This document shows positions 50,445 to 61,098 of a DNA stretch of 64,000 bases, piece after piece. This stretch comes from Methylobacterium sp. J-090 (GTDB lineage: Bacteria > Pseudomonadota > Alphaproteobacteria > Rhizobiales > Beijerinckiaceae): the NCBI RefSeq assembly GCF_022829345.1, contig NZ_JAKSXV010000098.1:277514-341513 (forward strand). The letters run 5' to 3'. The translations under genes and the position numbers were made by a program. The number at the start of each line of letters is the position of its first letter. Position 1 is the stretch's first letter. The notes under the pieces are model-generated. The model saw nothing but the letters and a program-made list of their open reading frames with translations, did not search any database and was not told where the DNA came from.

Positions 50445-50963
50445 ATGGTCACGATCGCGCGCTCCCGCGTGCTTAGCCTCGCGGCGGCGCTCTGCGCCGC
50501 GCTCAGCGTCGCAGCCTGCAGCAACGATAAGGATCTCGCCGACGCCTCCGGCTTCGGCGCAGGGGGCGCCTACGGTGCGGGCGCCAACACGCCCGGCAGC
50601 GCCCAGGACTTCGTAGTCAATATCGGCGACCGGGTGTTCTTCGAATCCGACTCGACGGACCTGACGCCCACGGCGACGGCGACCCTCGACAAGCAGGCGA
50701 GCTGGCTGCAGCGCTACCCGCGCTACACCTTCCTCATCGAGGGGCATGCCGACGAGCGCGGCACCCGCGAGTACAACTTCTCCCTCGGCGCCCGCCGCGC
50801 CCAGGCGGTGAACGATTATCTCGCTTCGCGCGGCATCGCCTCGGGCCGCATCCGCACGGTGTCCTACGGCAAGGAGCGGCCCGTGGCCGTGTGCAACGAC
50901 ATCTCGTGCTGGTCGCAGAACCGCCGCGCCGTCACCGTCCTTGACCGCGGCGCCGGCTCCTGA
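50445..50963 (+). CDS. pal: Peptidoglycan-associated lipoprotein
   Basis: Pal anchors the outer membrane to peptidoglycan and works with TolB in cell division. The 172-residue protein has a lipoprotein signal (SVAACSND, lipidated Cys ~25), a Gly/Ala-rich linker, and an OmpA-like domain with VNIGDRVFFESDSTDLTPTA, FLIEGHADERGTREYN and the NRRAV end. GAGGAG supports the start. CpoB follows, but tolB is not upstream in this window. Confidence 0.95.
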   Translation: MVTIARSRVLSLAAALCAALSVAACSNDKDLADASGFGAGGAYGAGANTPGSAQDFVVNIGDRVFFESDSTDLTPTATATLDKQASWLQRYPRYTFLIEGHADERGTREYNFSLGARRAQAVNDYLASRGIASGRIRTVSYGKERPVAVCNDISCWSQNRRAVTVLDRGAGS

Positions 50964-51047
50964 TCCACCGGACGGGTTCGGCACGAACGCCGGGCCCACC
51001 GGAGGAGCCTTCCTTTTGCCGCGATGCGGGACACCTGTTATGGGGCG

Positions 51048-51069
51048 GAAGGCCGCTGCGGCGGCCTTC
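51048..51069. terminator. Hairpin between pal and cpoB
   Basis: GAAGGCCGC-TGCG-GCGGCCTTC forms a nine-pair stem 84 bases after the pal stop and 29 bases before the cpoB start. It could reduce read-through or protect the pal mRNA. Confidence 0.55.
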
Positions 51070-51098
51070 TCGGGATACGTTCACCGGTGCCGATCGCC

Positions 51099-52031
51099 AT
51101 GCTCCGTCGCCTCCTCCTCACCACCTGCCTGATGGTCGCAACCCTGGCGCCGGCGGCGGCCCAGGACGGGTCCGATTTCGTCGTGCGGCTCAACCGGCTC
51201 GAGAACCAGTCGCGCCAGCAGGCGGGGCAGATCGAGACGCTGCAGTACGAGAATCGCCAACTCAAGGAGCAGTTGCGGAAGTTCCAGGAGGATGTCGAGT
51301 TCCGCCTGCAGGAGGCGAAGGGCGGCCGCGGCGCGGCCTCCCCGAGCGGCAACCCGGCGCCGCAGAAACCGGCGAAACGCAGCGACGCCTTCGATCCCGA
51401 CCAGAATCCCGGCCGGCCGGGTGCGCCGATGCAACTCGGCACCACGACCCCGACGCCCCCCGTGGCCGAAGCGCCCCGCGCCCGCACGGTGCCGCCGACG
51501 GTGGTCGAGGCCGACGACGAGGAGACCGGCCTGTCGGCCCCCGGCTTCGGCGGCCCCGTCGATCTGACGCCGCCGTCGCGCGTGCCGACCACGGGCGCCA
51601 TCGCAGCCCCGACCCGCCCCGGCATCGCGGCCACCGCCACGGGCGACGCCCGCGCCGATTACGAATCGGCCTACGCCTACATTCTCCAGCGCCAGTACGA
51701 GCAAGCCGAGATGGGCCTGCGCCAGTTCATCCAGTCCCACCCGCGCGACGGTCTCGTGCCGGCGGCGACCTACTGGCTCGGCGAGAGCTACCTCCAGCGC
51801 AACCGCAACCGGGAAGCCGCCGAGCAGTTCCTGAAGGTGTCGACGGATTACGCCCGCTCGCCCCAGGCGCCGGACGCGATGCTGAAGCTCGGCACCTCCC
51901 TCAACGCCTTGGGCGCCCGCGAGCAGGCCTGCGCGACGCTCGCCGAACTCGAGCGCAAGTTCCCCGGCGCCGCGCCCTCCGTGCGCCAGGGCGTGACCCG
52001 AGAGCAGAAGCGCGCCCGCTGCGCGGCGTGA
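51099..52031 (+). CDS. cpoB: Tol-Pal cell division coordinator CpoB
   Basis: This 310-residue periplasmic protein has a signal peptide (MLRRLLLTTCLMVATLAPAA). A trimerising coiled coil (LENQSRQQAGQIETLQYENR, QLKEQLRKFQEDVEF) follows, then a long Pro/Thr linker and three TPR-like repeats (~205-310; LRQFIQSHPRDGLVPAATYW). CpoB (YbgF) links outer-membrane constriction with peptidoglycan synthesis. A GTG at 51087 is an alternative start. Its stop overlaps the tilS start by four bases (GTGA). Confidence 0.92.
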   Translation: MLRRLLLTTCLMVATLAPAAAQDGSDFVVRLNRLENQSRQQAGQIETLQYENRQLKEQLRKFQEDVEFRLQEAKGGRGAASPSGNPAPQKPAKRSDAFDPDQNPGRPGAPMQLGTTTPTPPVAEAPRARTVPPTVVEADDEETGLSAPGFGGPVDLTPPSRVPTTGAIAAPTRPGIAATATGDARADYESAYAYILQRQYEQAEMGLRQFIQSHPRDGLVPAATYWLGESYLQRNRNREAAEQFLKVSTDYARSPQAPDAMLKLGTSLNALGAREQACATLAELERKFPGAAPSVRQGVTREQKRARCAA

Positions 52032-53140
52032 CCGCACCGGAACTCGACCCCGCCGCCATCGAGGCGGCGCTCATCCCCTACGTCGCCCCCGCGCTGTCCC
52101 ATGGCGGCGTGGTGCTGGCCGTCTCGGGCGGACCCGATTCGACGGCCCTGATGCGCGCCGCCTCACGGGCCGGGCCGACGGTCCCCCTCCACGTCGTCAC
52201 CGTCGATCATCGCCTGCGCACCGCCTCGGTTACCGAGGCCGGGACGGTGGCCGCGATGGCTCGGCATCTCGGCCTGCGGCATGACATCCTCCCTTGGACC
52301 GGCGCGAAGCCGGCGAACGGCCTCCAGGCGGCGGCCCGCGCGGTCCGCTACGCGCTGCTGGGACGCTATGCGGAAGACGTTGGCGCCCAGTGGGTGCTGA
52401 CCGGGCACACCCGCGACGATCAGGCCGAAACCGTCTTGATGCGCCTGCTCGCGGGCAGCGGCCCGGCGGGCCTGGCCGGCATGCGGACCGAGCGCGCCCT
52501 CGTCGGCGGCGTCCGCCTCGGACGGCCGTTCCTCGGGCTGCCGAAGGCCGGCCTCGTCGCCTATTGCGCGGCGCAGGGACTTGTCCCCATCCAAGATCCG
52601 ACGAATCTCAGCCCGCGCTTCGCACGCGCCCGCCTGCGCCGCCTGCTGCCGGATCTCGCCGAGGAAGGCCTGACCGACGCCCGCCTGTGCCGCCTCGCCG
52701 CGCGCTGCGCCCGCGACGACGATGCCCTCGGGCAGGCGGCGGCGGCGGCCTACGCCGCGGCGCGCCGCGCGGCCGACGATCCGATCCTGATCCGCCTCGA
52801 CGGCCCGACCCTGGCTGCCGTGCCGGACGCGATCCTCATCCGCGTCGTCGCCAGGGCGCTGGGTGAGGCGGCGTGTCCCGGCGCCGCCGCCCCGCGCCTG
52901 GAGAAGATCGAGGCGCTGGTCCTCACCGCCCTGCGCCCGGCGCTCGATACCCGCACGCCCCTGCGCCGGACGCTCGGCGGATGTCTCGTCTCCCTGACGC
53001 GGGGGCGGGGCCTGACCCTGGCCCCAGCCCCCGCCCGTACCGGACGCGCCCCGCGCGGGGACGGCCTTGCCGCAGGCGCGCGCGATTTACTTGGCAAGGG
53101 AGACGGGGCTGCCTACATTGGCCCGGAGTGTCCGGACTGA
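52028..53140 (+). CDS. tilS: tRNA(Ile)-lysidine synthase
   Basis: TilS adds lysine to C34 of tRNA-Ile(CAU), changing it to read AUA. The 370-residue protein has the PP-loop ATPase motif VSGGPDSTALM, VDHRLR, and the TGHTRDDQAETVLMRLLAGS block. The C-terminal part is variable. Start GTG at 52028 overlaps the cpoB stop. FtsH follows after 49 bases, the order usual in this group. Confidence 0.93.
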   Translation: MTAPELDPAAIEAALIPYVAPALSHGGVVLAVSGGPDSTALMRAASRAGPTVPLHVVTVDHRLRTASVTEAGTVAAMARHLGLRHDILPWTGAKPANGLQAAARAVRYALLGRYAEDVGAQWVLTGHTRDDQAETVLMRLLAGSGPAGLAGMRTERALVGGVRLGRPFLGLPKAGLVAYCAAQGLVPIQDPTNLSPRFARARLRRLLPDLAEEGLTDARLCRLAARCARDDDALGQAAAAAYAAARRAADDPILIRLDGPTLAAVPDAILIRVVARALGEAACPGAAAPRLEKIEALVLTALRPALDTRTPLRRTLGGCLVSLTRGRGLTLAPAPARTGRAPRGDGLAAGARDLLGKGDGAAYIGPECPD

Positions 53141-53189
53141 TAACCGCCCATTCGCGCCGCGGGCCCGGATGCCCCCCAGGGATTGATCG

Positions 53190-55112
<1,923 letters not shown>

Positions 55113-55140
55113 CGATCCCTCAGAACCAAGGCGACGATTC

Positions 55141-55168
55141 CGTGAGCCCGCCCCCCGGCGGGCTCACG
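55141..55168 (+). terminator. Terminator hairpin after ftsH
   Basis: CGTGAGCCCGCC-CCCC-GGCGGGCTCACG is a perfect 12-pair stem 29 bases after the ftsH stop. No T run follows, so glmM may have its own promoter in 55169-55370. Confidence 0.7.
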
Positions 55169-55370
55169 CATATCCGGGATCCGTTAACCGCCTCGGACTT
55201 TTCGGACAGCCATGGATCGGGCCGCCCGCCGTTCTCAACCGGGCCTTCAGGGTCGCGGCACCAAGCTCCGCTCGACCGGCGTCCAGCAGGATGCCTTCGT
55301 GAGATGGGCCAGGACCGCCCTGCATCAGACAATTGCCATCGCATCAGCTCAAGGACGGATCGCGAAACCC

Positions 55371-56714
55371 ATGTCGCGCAAGTATTTCGGAACCGACGGC
55401 ATCCGCGGCCGTGCCAACGGCGTCATCACGCCGGAGCTCGCCCTGAAGGTCGGGCAGGCAGCGGGCCTCATCTTCCAGCGCGGCGACCACCGCCACCGCG
55501 TGGTCATCGGCAAGGACACCCGCCTGTCCGGCTACATGATCGAGACGGCCCTCATCGCCGGCTTCACCTCCGTCGGCATGGACGTGCTCCAGCTCGGGCC
55601 GATGCCGACGCCGGCGGTGGCCATGCTCACCCGCTCCATGCGGGCCGATATCGGCGTCATGATCTCGGCCTCGCACAACCCGTTCGAGGATAACGGCATC
55701 AAGCTGTTCGGACCGGATGGGTTCAAGCTCAGCGACGAAGTCGAGCGCGAGATCGAGGCTCTCATCGACGGCGAGCTGCACAAGCGCCTCTCCGGTTCGC
55801 GCGACCTCGGCCGGGCCAAGCGCATCGAGAGCGTGCATGCCCGCTACATCGAGTTCGCCAAGCGCTCGCTCCCGCGCAACGTCACCCTCGACGGCCTGCG
55901 CATCGTGGTCGATTGCGCCAACGGCGCGGCCTATCGCGTCGCGCCCGAGACCCTGTGGGAGCTCGGCGCCGAGGTGATCGCCATCGGCGTCGAGCCGGAC
56001 GGCTTCAACATCAACAAGGATGTCGGCTCGACGGCGCCGGCGGCGCTCGCCGCCAAGGTTCGCGAGTTGCGCGCCGACATCGGCATCGCCCTCGACGGCG
56101 ACGCCGACCGCGTCCTCATCGTCGACGAGAAGGGCCAGTCCGTCGACGGCGACCAGCTCATGGCCGTCGTCGCCCGCTCATGGCAGGAGGACGACCGCCT
56201 GACCCAGCCGGGGCTGGTGGCGACGATCATGTCCAACCTCGGCCTCGAGCGCTACCTCGGGGGCATCGGCCTGTCGCTCGCCCGCACGGCGGTGGGTGAC
56301 CGCTACGTCCTCGAGCACATGCGCGAGCACGGCTACAACCTCGGCGGCGAGCAATCCGGCCACATCATCATGTCGGACTACGCCACCACCGGCGACGGCC
56401 TCGTCGCCGCCCTCCAGCTCCTCAGCGTGGTCAAGCGCTCGGACCGGCCCGTGAGCGAGGTGTGCCACTGCTTCGACCCGCTGCCGCAGATCCTGCGCAA
56501 CGTCCGCTACCGCGCCGGCGAACCGCTGCGGGCGGATGCCGTCGTCACCGCCATCGCGCAGGCGCGCGAACGCCTCGGCAATGGCGGCCGCCTCGTGATC
56601 CGCGCGTCGGGCACCGAGCCGGTGATCCGCGTGATGGCCGAGGGCGACGACCGCACTCTGGTGTCGGACGTGGTCGATACGGTGGTGGATGCCGTGGCCA
56701 AGGCCGCCGCCTGA
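55371..56714 (+). CDS. glmM: Phosphoglucosamine mutase
   Basis: GlmM converts glucosamine 6-phosphate to glucosamine 1-phosphate for peptidoglycan and lipopolysaccharide. The 447-residue protein has KYFGTDGIRGRANG, the phosphoserine loop ISASHNPFEDNGIKLFG, the metal loop DGDADR, and the phosphate site RASGTEPVIRVM. The frame stays open upstream to 55212, but homology starts at MSRKYFG (55371). It follows ftsH. Confidence 0.96.
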   Translation: MSRKYFGTDGIRGRANGVITPELALKVGQAAGLIFQRGDHRHRVVIGKDTRLSGYMIETALIAGFTSVGMDVLQLGPMPTPAVAMLTRSMRADIGVMISASHNPFEDNGIKLFGPDGFKLSDEVEREIEALIDGELHKRLSGSRDLGRAKRIESVHARYIEFAKRSLPRNVTLDGLRIVVDCANGAAYRVAPETLWELGAEVIAIGVEPDGFNINKDVGSTAPAALAAKVRELRADIGIALDGDADRVLIVDEKGQSVDGDQLMAVVARSWQEDDRLTQPGLVATIMSNLGLERYLGGIGLSLARTAVGDRYVLEHMREHGYNLGGEQSGHIIMSDYATTGDGLVAALQLLSVVKRSDRPVSEVCHCFDPLPQILRNVRYRAGEPLRADAVVTAIAQARERLGNGGRLVIRASGTEPVIRVMAEGDDRTLVSDVVDTVVDAVAKAAA

Positions 56715-56814
56715 TCGACCTTCGGATATCCGGCGGTTTTCCGGCGTCGCACGGCGCCGGCCGGTCCTGGGAGGCAGGGCGCTTACCGACGATGACGGGG
56801 GCGCCTCCGTCCCG

Positions 56815-56831
56815 CCCTCTCGAGCAGAGGG
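56815..56831. terminator. Short hairpin in the glmM-moaD gap
   Basis: CCCTCT-CGAGC-AGAGGG lies midway in the 217-base convergent gap and may end one or both transcripts. It resembles the C/T-G/A palindromes at 16708-16820 and 24241-24261. Confidence 0.4.
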
Positions 56832-56931
56832 GAGGCGGCGGCCGGGCGCGCGCTCATCGACAGCCGGACGATTGCCCGTTTCCGACGGAGGAAAACCCCG
56901 GCGCCGCCCGGTCCTCCGTGTCGAGGAAAGC

Positions 56932-57183
56932 TCAGCCGCCGGTCATCGGCGGGAAGAACGCGATCTCGGTGGCGCCGGCCAGGGACGCGTCGGGCTTGGC
57001 GTGGACACGATCGATCGCCACCCGCACCACGCCGTCGCCCTCGAACGCGTAGGCGTATTCCTCGCCCCGGCCACGCAGCCAGCGCAGGAGATCCGCGACG
57101 GTGGCGAGGCCTGCGGGCAGATCCACCACCTCGTCGGCCTTGCCGACGCGCTCGCGCACCCAGGCGAAATAGACGAGTTTCAT
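56932..57183 (-). CDS. moaD: Molybdopterin synthase sulfur-carrier subunit
   Basis: MoaD is a ubiquitin-like sulfur carrier for molybdenum-cofactor synthesis. The 83-residue protein has the MKLVYFAWVRERVG start and ends in the required Gly-Gly (FFPPMTGG), where the thiocarboxylate forms. It follows pgsA by 11 bases in the uvrC-pgsA-moaD transcript. MoaE, usually next in alphaproteobacteria, is absent here. Confidence 0.95.
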   Translation of the reverse strand: MKLVYFAWVRERVGKADEVVDLPAGLATVADLLRWLRGRGEEYAYAFEGDGVVRVAIDRVHAKPDASLAGATEIAFFPPMTGG

Positions 57184-57194
57184 GTGACGGTCTC

Positions 57195-57848
57195 TCAGCG
57201 CGGGTCGTCGATGACGTGCTTGATGCCCGCCCGCATGTAGTCCCAGCCGGTGTAGAGCGTGAGCGCCGCGGCGATCCACAGCAGATAGGTCCCGGTCTGA
57301 ACGGTTCCGGGCAGGATCGTCTCGCCGGCGGGACCCGCCACGAGGAAGCCGATGGCGACGAGCTGCAGGGTGGTCTTCCACTTGGCGACCCGGCTCACGG
57401 GCACGCCCACCTTCAGCTCGGCCAGATACTCGCGCAGGCCCGAGACGAGGATCTCGCGGCACAGGATCACGATGGCGGCCCACAGGGTCCAGCCGTGGAT
57501 GGTGGTGTCGGCGGCGAGCATGAGGAGGCAGGCGGCCACCAGCAGCTTGTCGGCGATGGGATCGAGCATGCGGCCGAGCGCCGAGGACTGGTCGTAGGTC
57601 CGCGCCACGTAGCCGTCGAGGTAATCGGTGATGGCGGCCAGGATGTAGACGCCGAGGGCCGCGAAGCGGGCGGTGTGCTCGACGGGCCAGTACAGCAGGG
57701 CGACGACGATGGGCACGGCGACGAGCCGCCCGTAGGTCAGGCAGTTCGCGAGCGTCCAGGCCGGCGAACGGCGGCGGGTGAGGGTCGGCTCCATCGGCGC
57801 GGTGAAACCATGGGGCGGGGTGGGGGTCAACCGCTGGGTCTCGCTCAT
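57195..57848 (-). CDS. pgsA: CDP-diacylglycerol-glycerol-3-phosphate 3-phosphatidyltransferase
   Basis: PgsA makes phosphatidylglycerol phosphate in the inner membrane. The 217-residue protein has the complete CDP-alcohol transferase motif within residues ~75-101 (DGYVARTYDQSSALGRMLDP and the last Asp in IADK), and the usual N-terminal LANCLTYGRLVAVPIVV. The leading ~27 residues are Pro/Thr-rich. It lies 15 bases after uvrC. Confidence 0.95.
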   Translation of the reverse strand: MSETQRLTPTPPHGFTAPMEPTLTRRRSPAWTLANCLTYGRLVAVPIVVALLYWPVEHTARFAALGVYILAAITDYLDGYVARTYDQSSALGRMLDPIADKLLVAACLLMLAADTTIHGWTLWAAIVILCREILVSGLREYLAELKVGVPVSRVAKWKTTLQLVAIGFLVAGPAGETILPGTVQTGTYLLWIAAALTLYTGWDYMRAGIKHVIDDPR

Positions 57849-57863
57849 GATGGGACGGCGCCC

Positions 57864-59906
57864 TCAGGCCTGGGCGTGGAAGAAGTCGTAGACGGCGCGC
57901 GCCGTGGCGGCGTTGACGCCGGGCGTCTTCGCCAGATCCTCGACGGCCGCCCGCTGGATCGCCTTCACGGTGCCGAAATGGTGCAGGAGCGCACGCTTGC
58001 GCGTCGGGCCGATGCCGGCGATCTCGTCGAGCGGGTTGGTGAGCATCTCGCGCTTGCGCTTGGCCCGGTGGGTGCCGATGGCGAAGCGATGCGCCTCGTC
58101 GCGCAGACGCTGGACGAAGTACAGGGTGGGATCGCGCGGCGGCAGCTTGAACGGCGGGCGGCCCGGCACGAAGAAGGTCTCGCGGCCGGCGTCGCGGTCG
58201 CGCCCCTTGGCGATGCCGACGAGGGCGACGTCGGTGACGCCCATCTCCTCGAGGGCCGTGCGGGCGGCGTCGAGCTGGCCCTTGCCGCCGTCGATGAGGA
58301 CGAGGTCGGGCCAGGCCGGCAGGGTCTCGGTATCGACCTCCGGCGGTGGTACCATTCCGATCTCGCCCGCCTCCTCCGCCGCGACCGCCGCCTGGGCGGG
58401 GGTGCGCGGGTTCTCCTTCACGAGGCGCTTGAAGCGCCGCTGCAGCACCTCGCGCATCATCCCGTAATCGTCGCCCGGGGTCAGCTCCTCGGACTTGATG
58501 TTGAAGGTGCGGTAATGGGTCTTGGCGAAGCCCGTCGGCCCGGCGACGATCATGCCGCCCACCGCGTTCGTGCCCATGATGTGCGAGTTGTCGTAGACCT
58601 CGATCCGGCGCGGCGCGGCCGGCAGCCCGAACGACTGCCCCAGCGCCACCAGCAGCTTGCCCTGCGAGGCGGTGTCGGCGAGGCGCCGGCCCAAGGCCTC
58701 CTTGGCGTTGCGCTGGGCGTACTCGACGAGGTTCTTGCGCTCGCCGCGCTGGGGCAGGTGGATGTCGACCCGGTACTCCGTGCGGCTGGAGAGCGCGGCG
58801 GCGAGCAGTTCGGCGTCCTCGATGACGTGGGAGACGAGGACGAGGCGCGGGGCCGGCTTGTCGTCGTAGAACTGGCCCATGAACGAGGCCAGCACCTCGT
58901 CGGCCGTCATGGTGCGGTCGGCTTTGGGGAAGTAGGCCCGGTTGCCCCAGTTCTGGAAGTTGCGGAAGAAGAACACCTCGATGCAGAACTGCCCGGCCTG
59001 CTCGTCGAGGGCGAACACGTCCGCCTCCTCGACCCCTTGCGTGTTGACCCCTTGCGTCCCCTGGATCGCCGACAGGGCCGAGATCCGGTCGCGAAAGCGC
59101 GCCGCACGCTCGAACTCCATCACCTCTGAGGCCGCCTGCATCTCCTCGCGCATGCGGTCCTTCACGGCGTTGGACTTGCCGGCGAGGAACGCCTTGGCGT
59201 TGTCGGCGAGCGTTTGGTACTCGGGCAGGGCGATCTCGCCCGTGCACGGGCCGGCGCAGCGCTTGATCTGGTAGAGCAGGCACGGCCGGGTGCGGTTCTC
59301 GTAGTAGCTGTCCGTGCAGGTCCGCAGGAGGAACGCGCGCTGGAGGGCGTTGACCGTGCGGTTGACCGCCCAGACGTTGGCGAAGGGCCCGTAATAGCTG
59401 CCCTTGCGGCGACGCGCGCCGCGATGCTTGACGATCTGCGGCGCTTCGGAATCGGCCGTGACCAGGATGTAGGGGAACGACTTGTCGTCCCGCATCAGCA
59501 CGTTGAAGCGCGGCTTCAACTGCTTGATGAGGTTGGCCTCGAGCAGCAGGGCCTCGGTCTCGGTGGCGGTGGTGACGAACTCCATCGCCGCCGTCTGCGA
59601 GATCATCCGGGCGATGCGATTGGAATGCGCCTGGCCCCGGGCGTAGGAGCCGACCCGGGCCTTCAGGTTCTTGGCCTTGCCGACGTAGAGCACGTCGCCC
59701 TTGTGGTCGAACATCCGGTAGACGCCCGGGCCCGACGGCAGGGTGGTCCAGAACCGGCGGATGATCTCCGTGCCGGCCTTGACTGCGCCTTCCTCGAAAT
59801 CGAAATCGATCTCGGGGGCATCGTCGGCCTGTTCGAGGGACCCGTCGGCGTCCTCGCGCTCATCGAAGGTATCCGGAGGCAGGTCTTTCGCGGGCTGGCG
59901 GCTCAT
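57864..59906 (-). CDS. uvrC: Excinuclease ABC subunit C
   Basis: UvrC makes both incisions in nucleotide-excision repair. The 680-residue protein has an acidic N-terminal extension (~45 residues). Then come the GIY-YIG nuclease (SGPGVYRMFDHKGDVLYVGK), a cysteine-rich part (CAGPCTG), a UVR helix pair, the RNase-H-like second nuclease (EVYDNSHIMGTNAVGGMIVA), and C-terminal helix-hairpin-helix motifs (LDEIAGIGPTRKRALLHHFG). It heads the uvrC-pgsA-moaD transcript. Confidence 0.96.
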   Translation of the reverse strand: MSRQPAKDLPPDTFDEREDADGSLEQADDAPEIDFDFEEGAVKAGTEIIRRFWTTLPSGPGVYRMFDHKGDVLYVGKAKNLKARVGSYARGQAHSNRIARMISQTAAMEFVTTATETEALLLEANLIKQLKPRFNVLMRDDKSFPYILVTADSEAPQIVKHRGARRRKGSYYGPFANVWAVNRTVNALQRAFLLRTCTDSYYENRTRPCLLYQIKRCAGPCTGEIALPEYQTLADNAKAFLAGKSNAVKDRMREEMQAASEVMEFERAARFRDRISALSAIQGTQGVNTQGVEEADVFALDEQAGQFCIEVFFFRNFQNWGNRAYFPKADRTMTADEVLASFMGQFYDDKPAPRLVLVSHVIEDAELLAAALSSRTEYRVDIHLPQRGERKNLVEYAQRNAKEALGRRLADTASQGKLLVALGQSFGLPAAPRRIEVYDNSHIMGTNAVGGMIVAGPTGFAKTHYRTFNIKSEELTPGDDYGMMREVLQRRFKRLVKENPRTPAQAAVAAEEAGEIGMVPPPEVDTETLPAWPDLVLIDGGKGQLDAARTALEEMGVTDVALVGIAKGRDRDAGRETFFVPGRPPFKLPPRDPTLYFVQRLRDEAHRFAIGTHRAKRKREMLTNPLDEIAGIGPTRKRALLHHFGTVKAIQRAAVEDLAKTPGVNAATARAVYDFFHAQA

Positions 59907-60015
59907 GGGTAGGATTTAAGCCGCGAGACCGGGCGGGGGAAGGGGTTCGGCGCCCGATCCCACCACCTCGCGAAGCACACCTCACGTGCCCGACCACGCC
60001 CCCTGGGGACGAGGA

Positions 60016-60508
60016 TCACGGCGATCCCAGCCCCTGCGCGGTCTTGGCCGCCCGAACCAGCTGGACGAACTCGGCGCGGTAACCGAACGGGTCCTCGCCC
60101 TTGGCCGCGGACGCCATCCGCGCCACGTCGTCGAGGCGGAGCGTTCCGGTATACGGGCAGCCCTTGAGCAATTCGCCGAAGGCGGCGACGGACGTGGCGA
60201 ACCGCGCTTCCTGCGGGGCATCCTCGAACCGGGCATTCTCGCGGGTGCGATCGATGGGCGTGGTCATCAGCGAACTCGCCTCGGCCTCCGGCAGCTCGTA
60301 GCGGATCCCCACATGAGCGTACTCGCCCGCCACTCCGGATGATGCGTCCGCCGGCACTGTGCCGTAGCGCAGATCCGGGTTCAGGCGCGGGCCGCCCACG
60401 GGCACGATGTCGTAGAGGGCCGTGACGCTCCGGCCGGAGCCGACGTCGCCGGCATCGACCTTGTCGTTGGAAAAGTCCTCCCGGGCCAGCAGACGGCTCT
60501 CGTAAAGG
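60016..60508 (-). pseudogene. C-terminal remnant of a YfbK-like von Willebrand A protein
   Basis: In this frame, from about 60508 to the stop at 60016, ~164 codons match the C-terminal (DUF3520) part of YfbK-like VWA proteins. Clear segments are LYESRLLAREDFSNDKVDAG, DVGSGRSVTALYDIVPVGG, PDLRYG, VGIRYELPEAEA, SVAAFGELLKG and EDPFGYRAEFVQLVRAAK. The complete protein would be several hundred residues with a metal-binding VWA domain. Here everything before the YESR segment is missing, and the upstream DNA encodes a sigma factor in another frame. There is no start signal, so it is a dead fragment unless the sigma transcript reads into it. Confidence 0.75.
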
Positions 60509-60970
60509 AGGATCGAAGCGGGCGATTTCGCTGGCGAGCCACGCGCGGCGGTAGAGGTCGCGCCCGTCCGGCGGAGCCGCCAGGCCGACCAGGACCGTGA
60601 GACCGTTCTTCAGAGTGGCGAGGGTGGCGCGCCGACGATGGTGATCGCGGCAGGCGTTGACGACGATGCCGTACAGCCACGTGGTGAAGCGCGCCTTGGC
60701 CTTGAAGCCGGCGAGCTTGGTCGCGAGCGTGCAGCAGACGTCCTGCGCGATGTCGTCCGCGTCATGGCTCGATCCCGTCAGACGCCACGCGATCCCGTGG
60801 ATGCGATCGGAGTGCCGCCGCAACAGCGTCTCGAAGGCGGCGCGTTCGCCCGACCCCGCCGCGACCGCGAGGGCATCCGGTTCGGTCAAACGATGCCGCC
60901 GAGCTTCGCCCGGGAAGGCCGCGTCGGCATCGCATCCTCCCGCTTCGCGTGCGGCGACATGGTGGAGCAT
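60509..60970 (-). pseudogene. Truncated ECF-type RNA polymerase sigma factor
   Basis: About 154 codons encode sigma region 2 (AFETLLRRHSDRIHGIAWRL, DADDIAQDVCCTLATKLAGF, RFTTWLYGIVVNACRDHHRR) and the linker to LASEIARFDPP, where region 4 should begin. There the match stops: the DNA-binding region 4 is missing. The frame then runs open through the VWA remnant in the wrong frame to 59903, overlapping uvrC by four bases, which yields a spurious 355-codon gene. A TTG at 60899 (LTEPDAL) could be the original start. Without region 4 it should not recognise promoters. Confidence 0.75.
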
Positions 60971-61098
60971 CCCCGGTCTCGCGTCTCGGCCTCTTCATAG
61001 GGTGAGACGCGCGGGATCGGAGTTTCCTTGGACGTGTCTCCGATCGAAATCCGACGCGGACGGGCATCGGGGCCTTGCGCGGCCCCCCGAGGGGGCGA

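Noticed and set aside
59903..60970. Single 355-codon sigma-like gene
   Set aside because: Only the first ~154 codons have sigma homology; the rest is the VWA remnant read out of frame.
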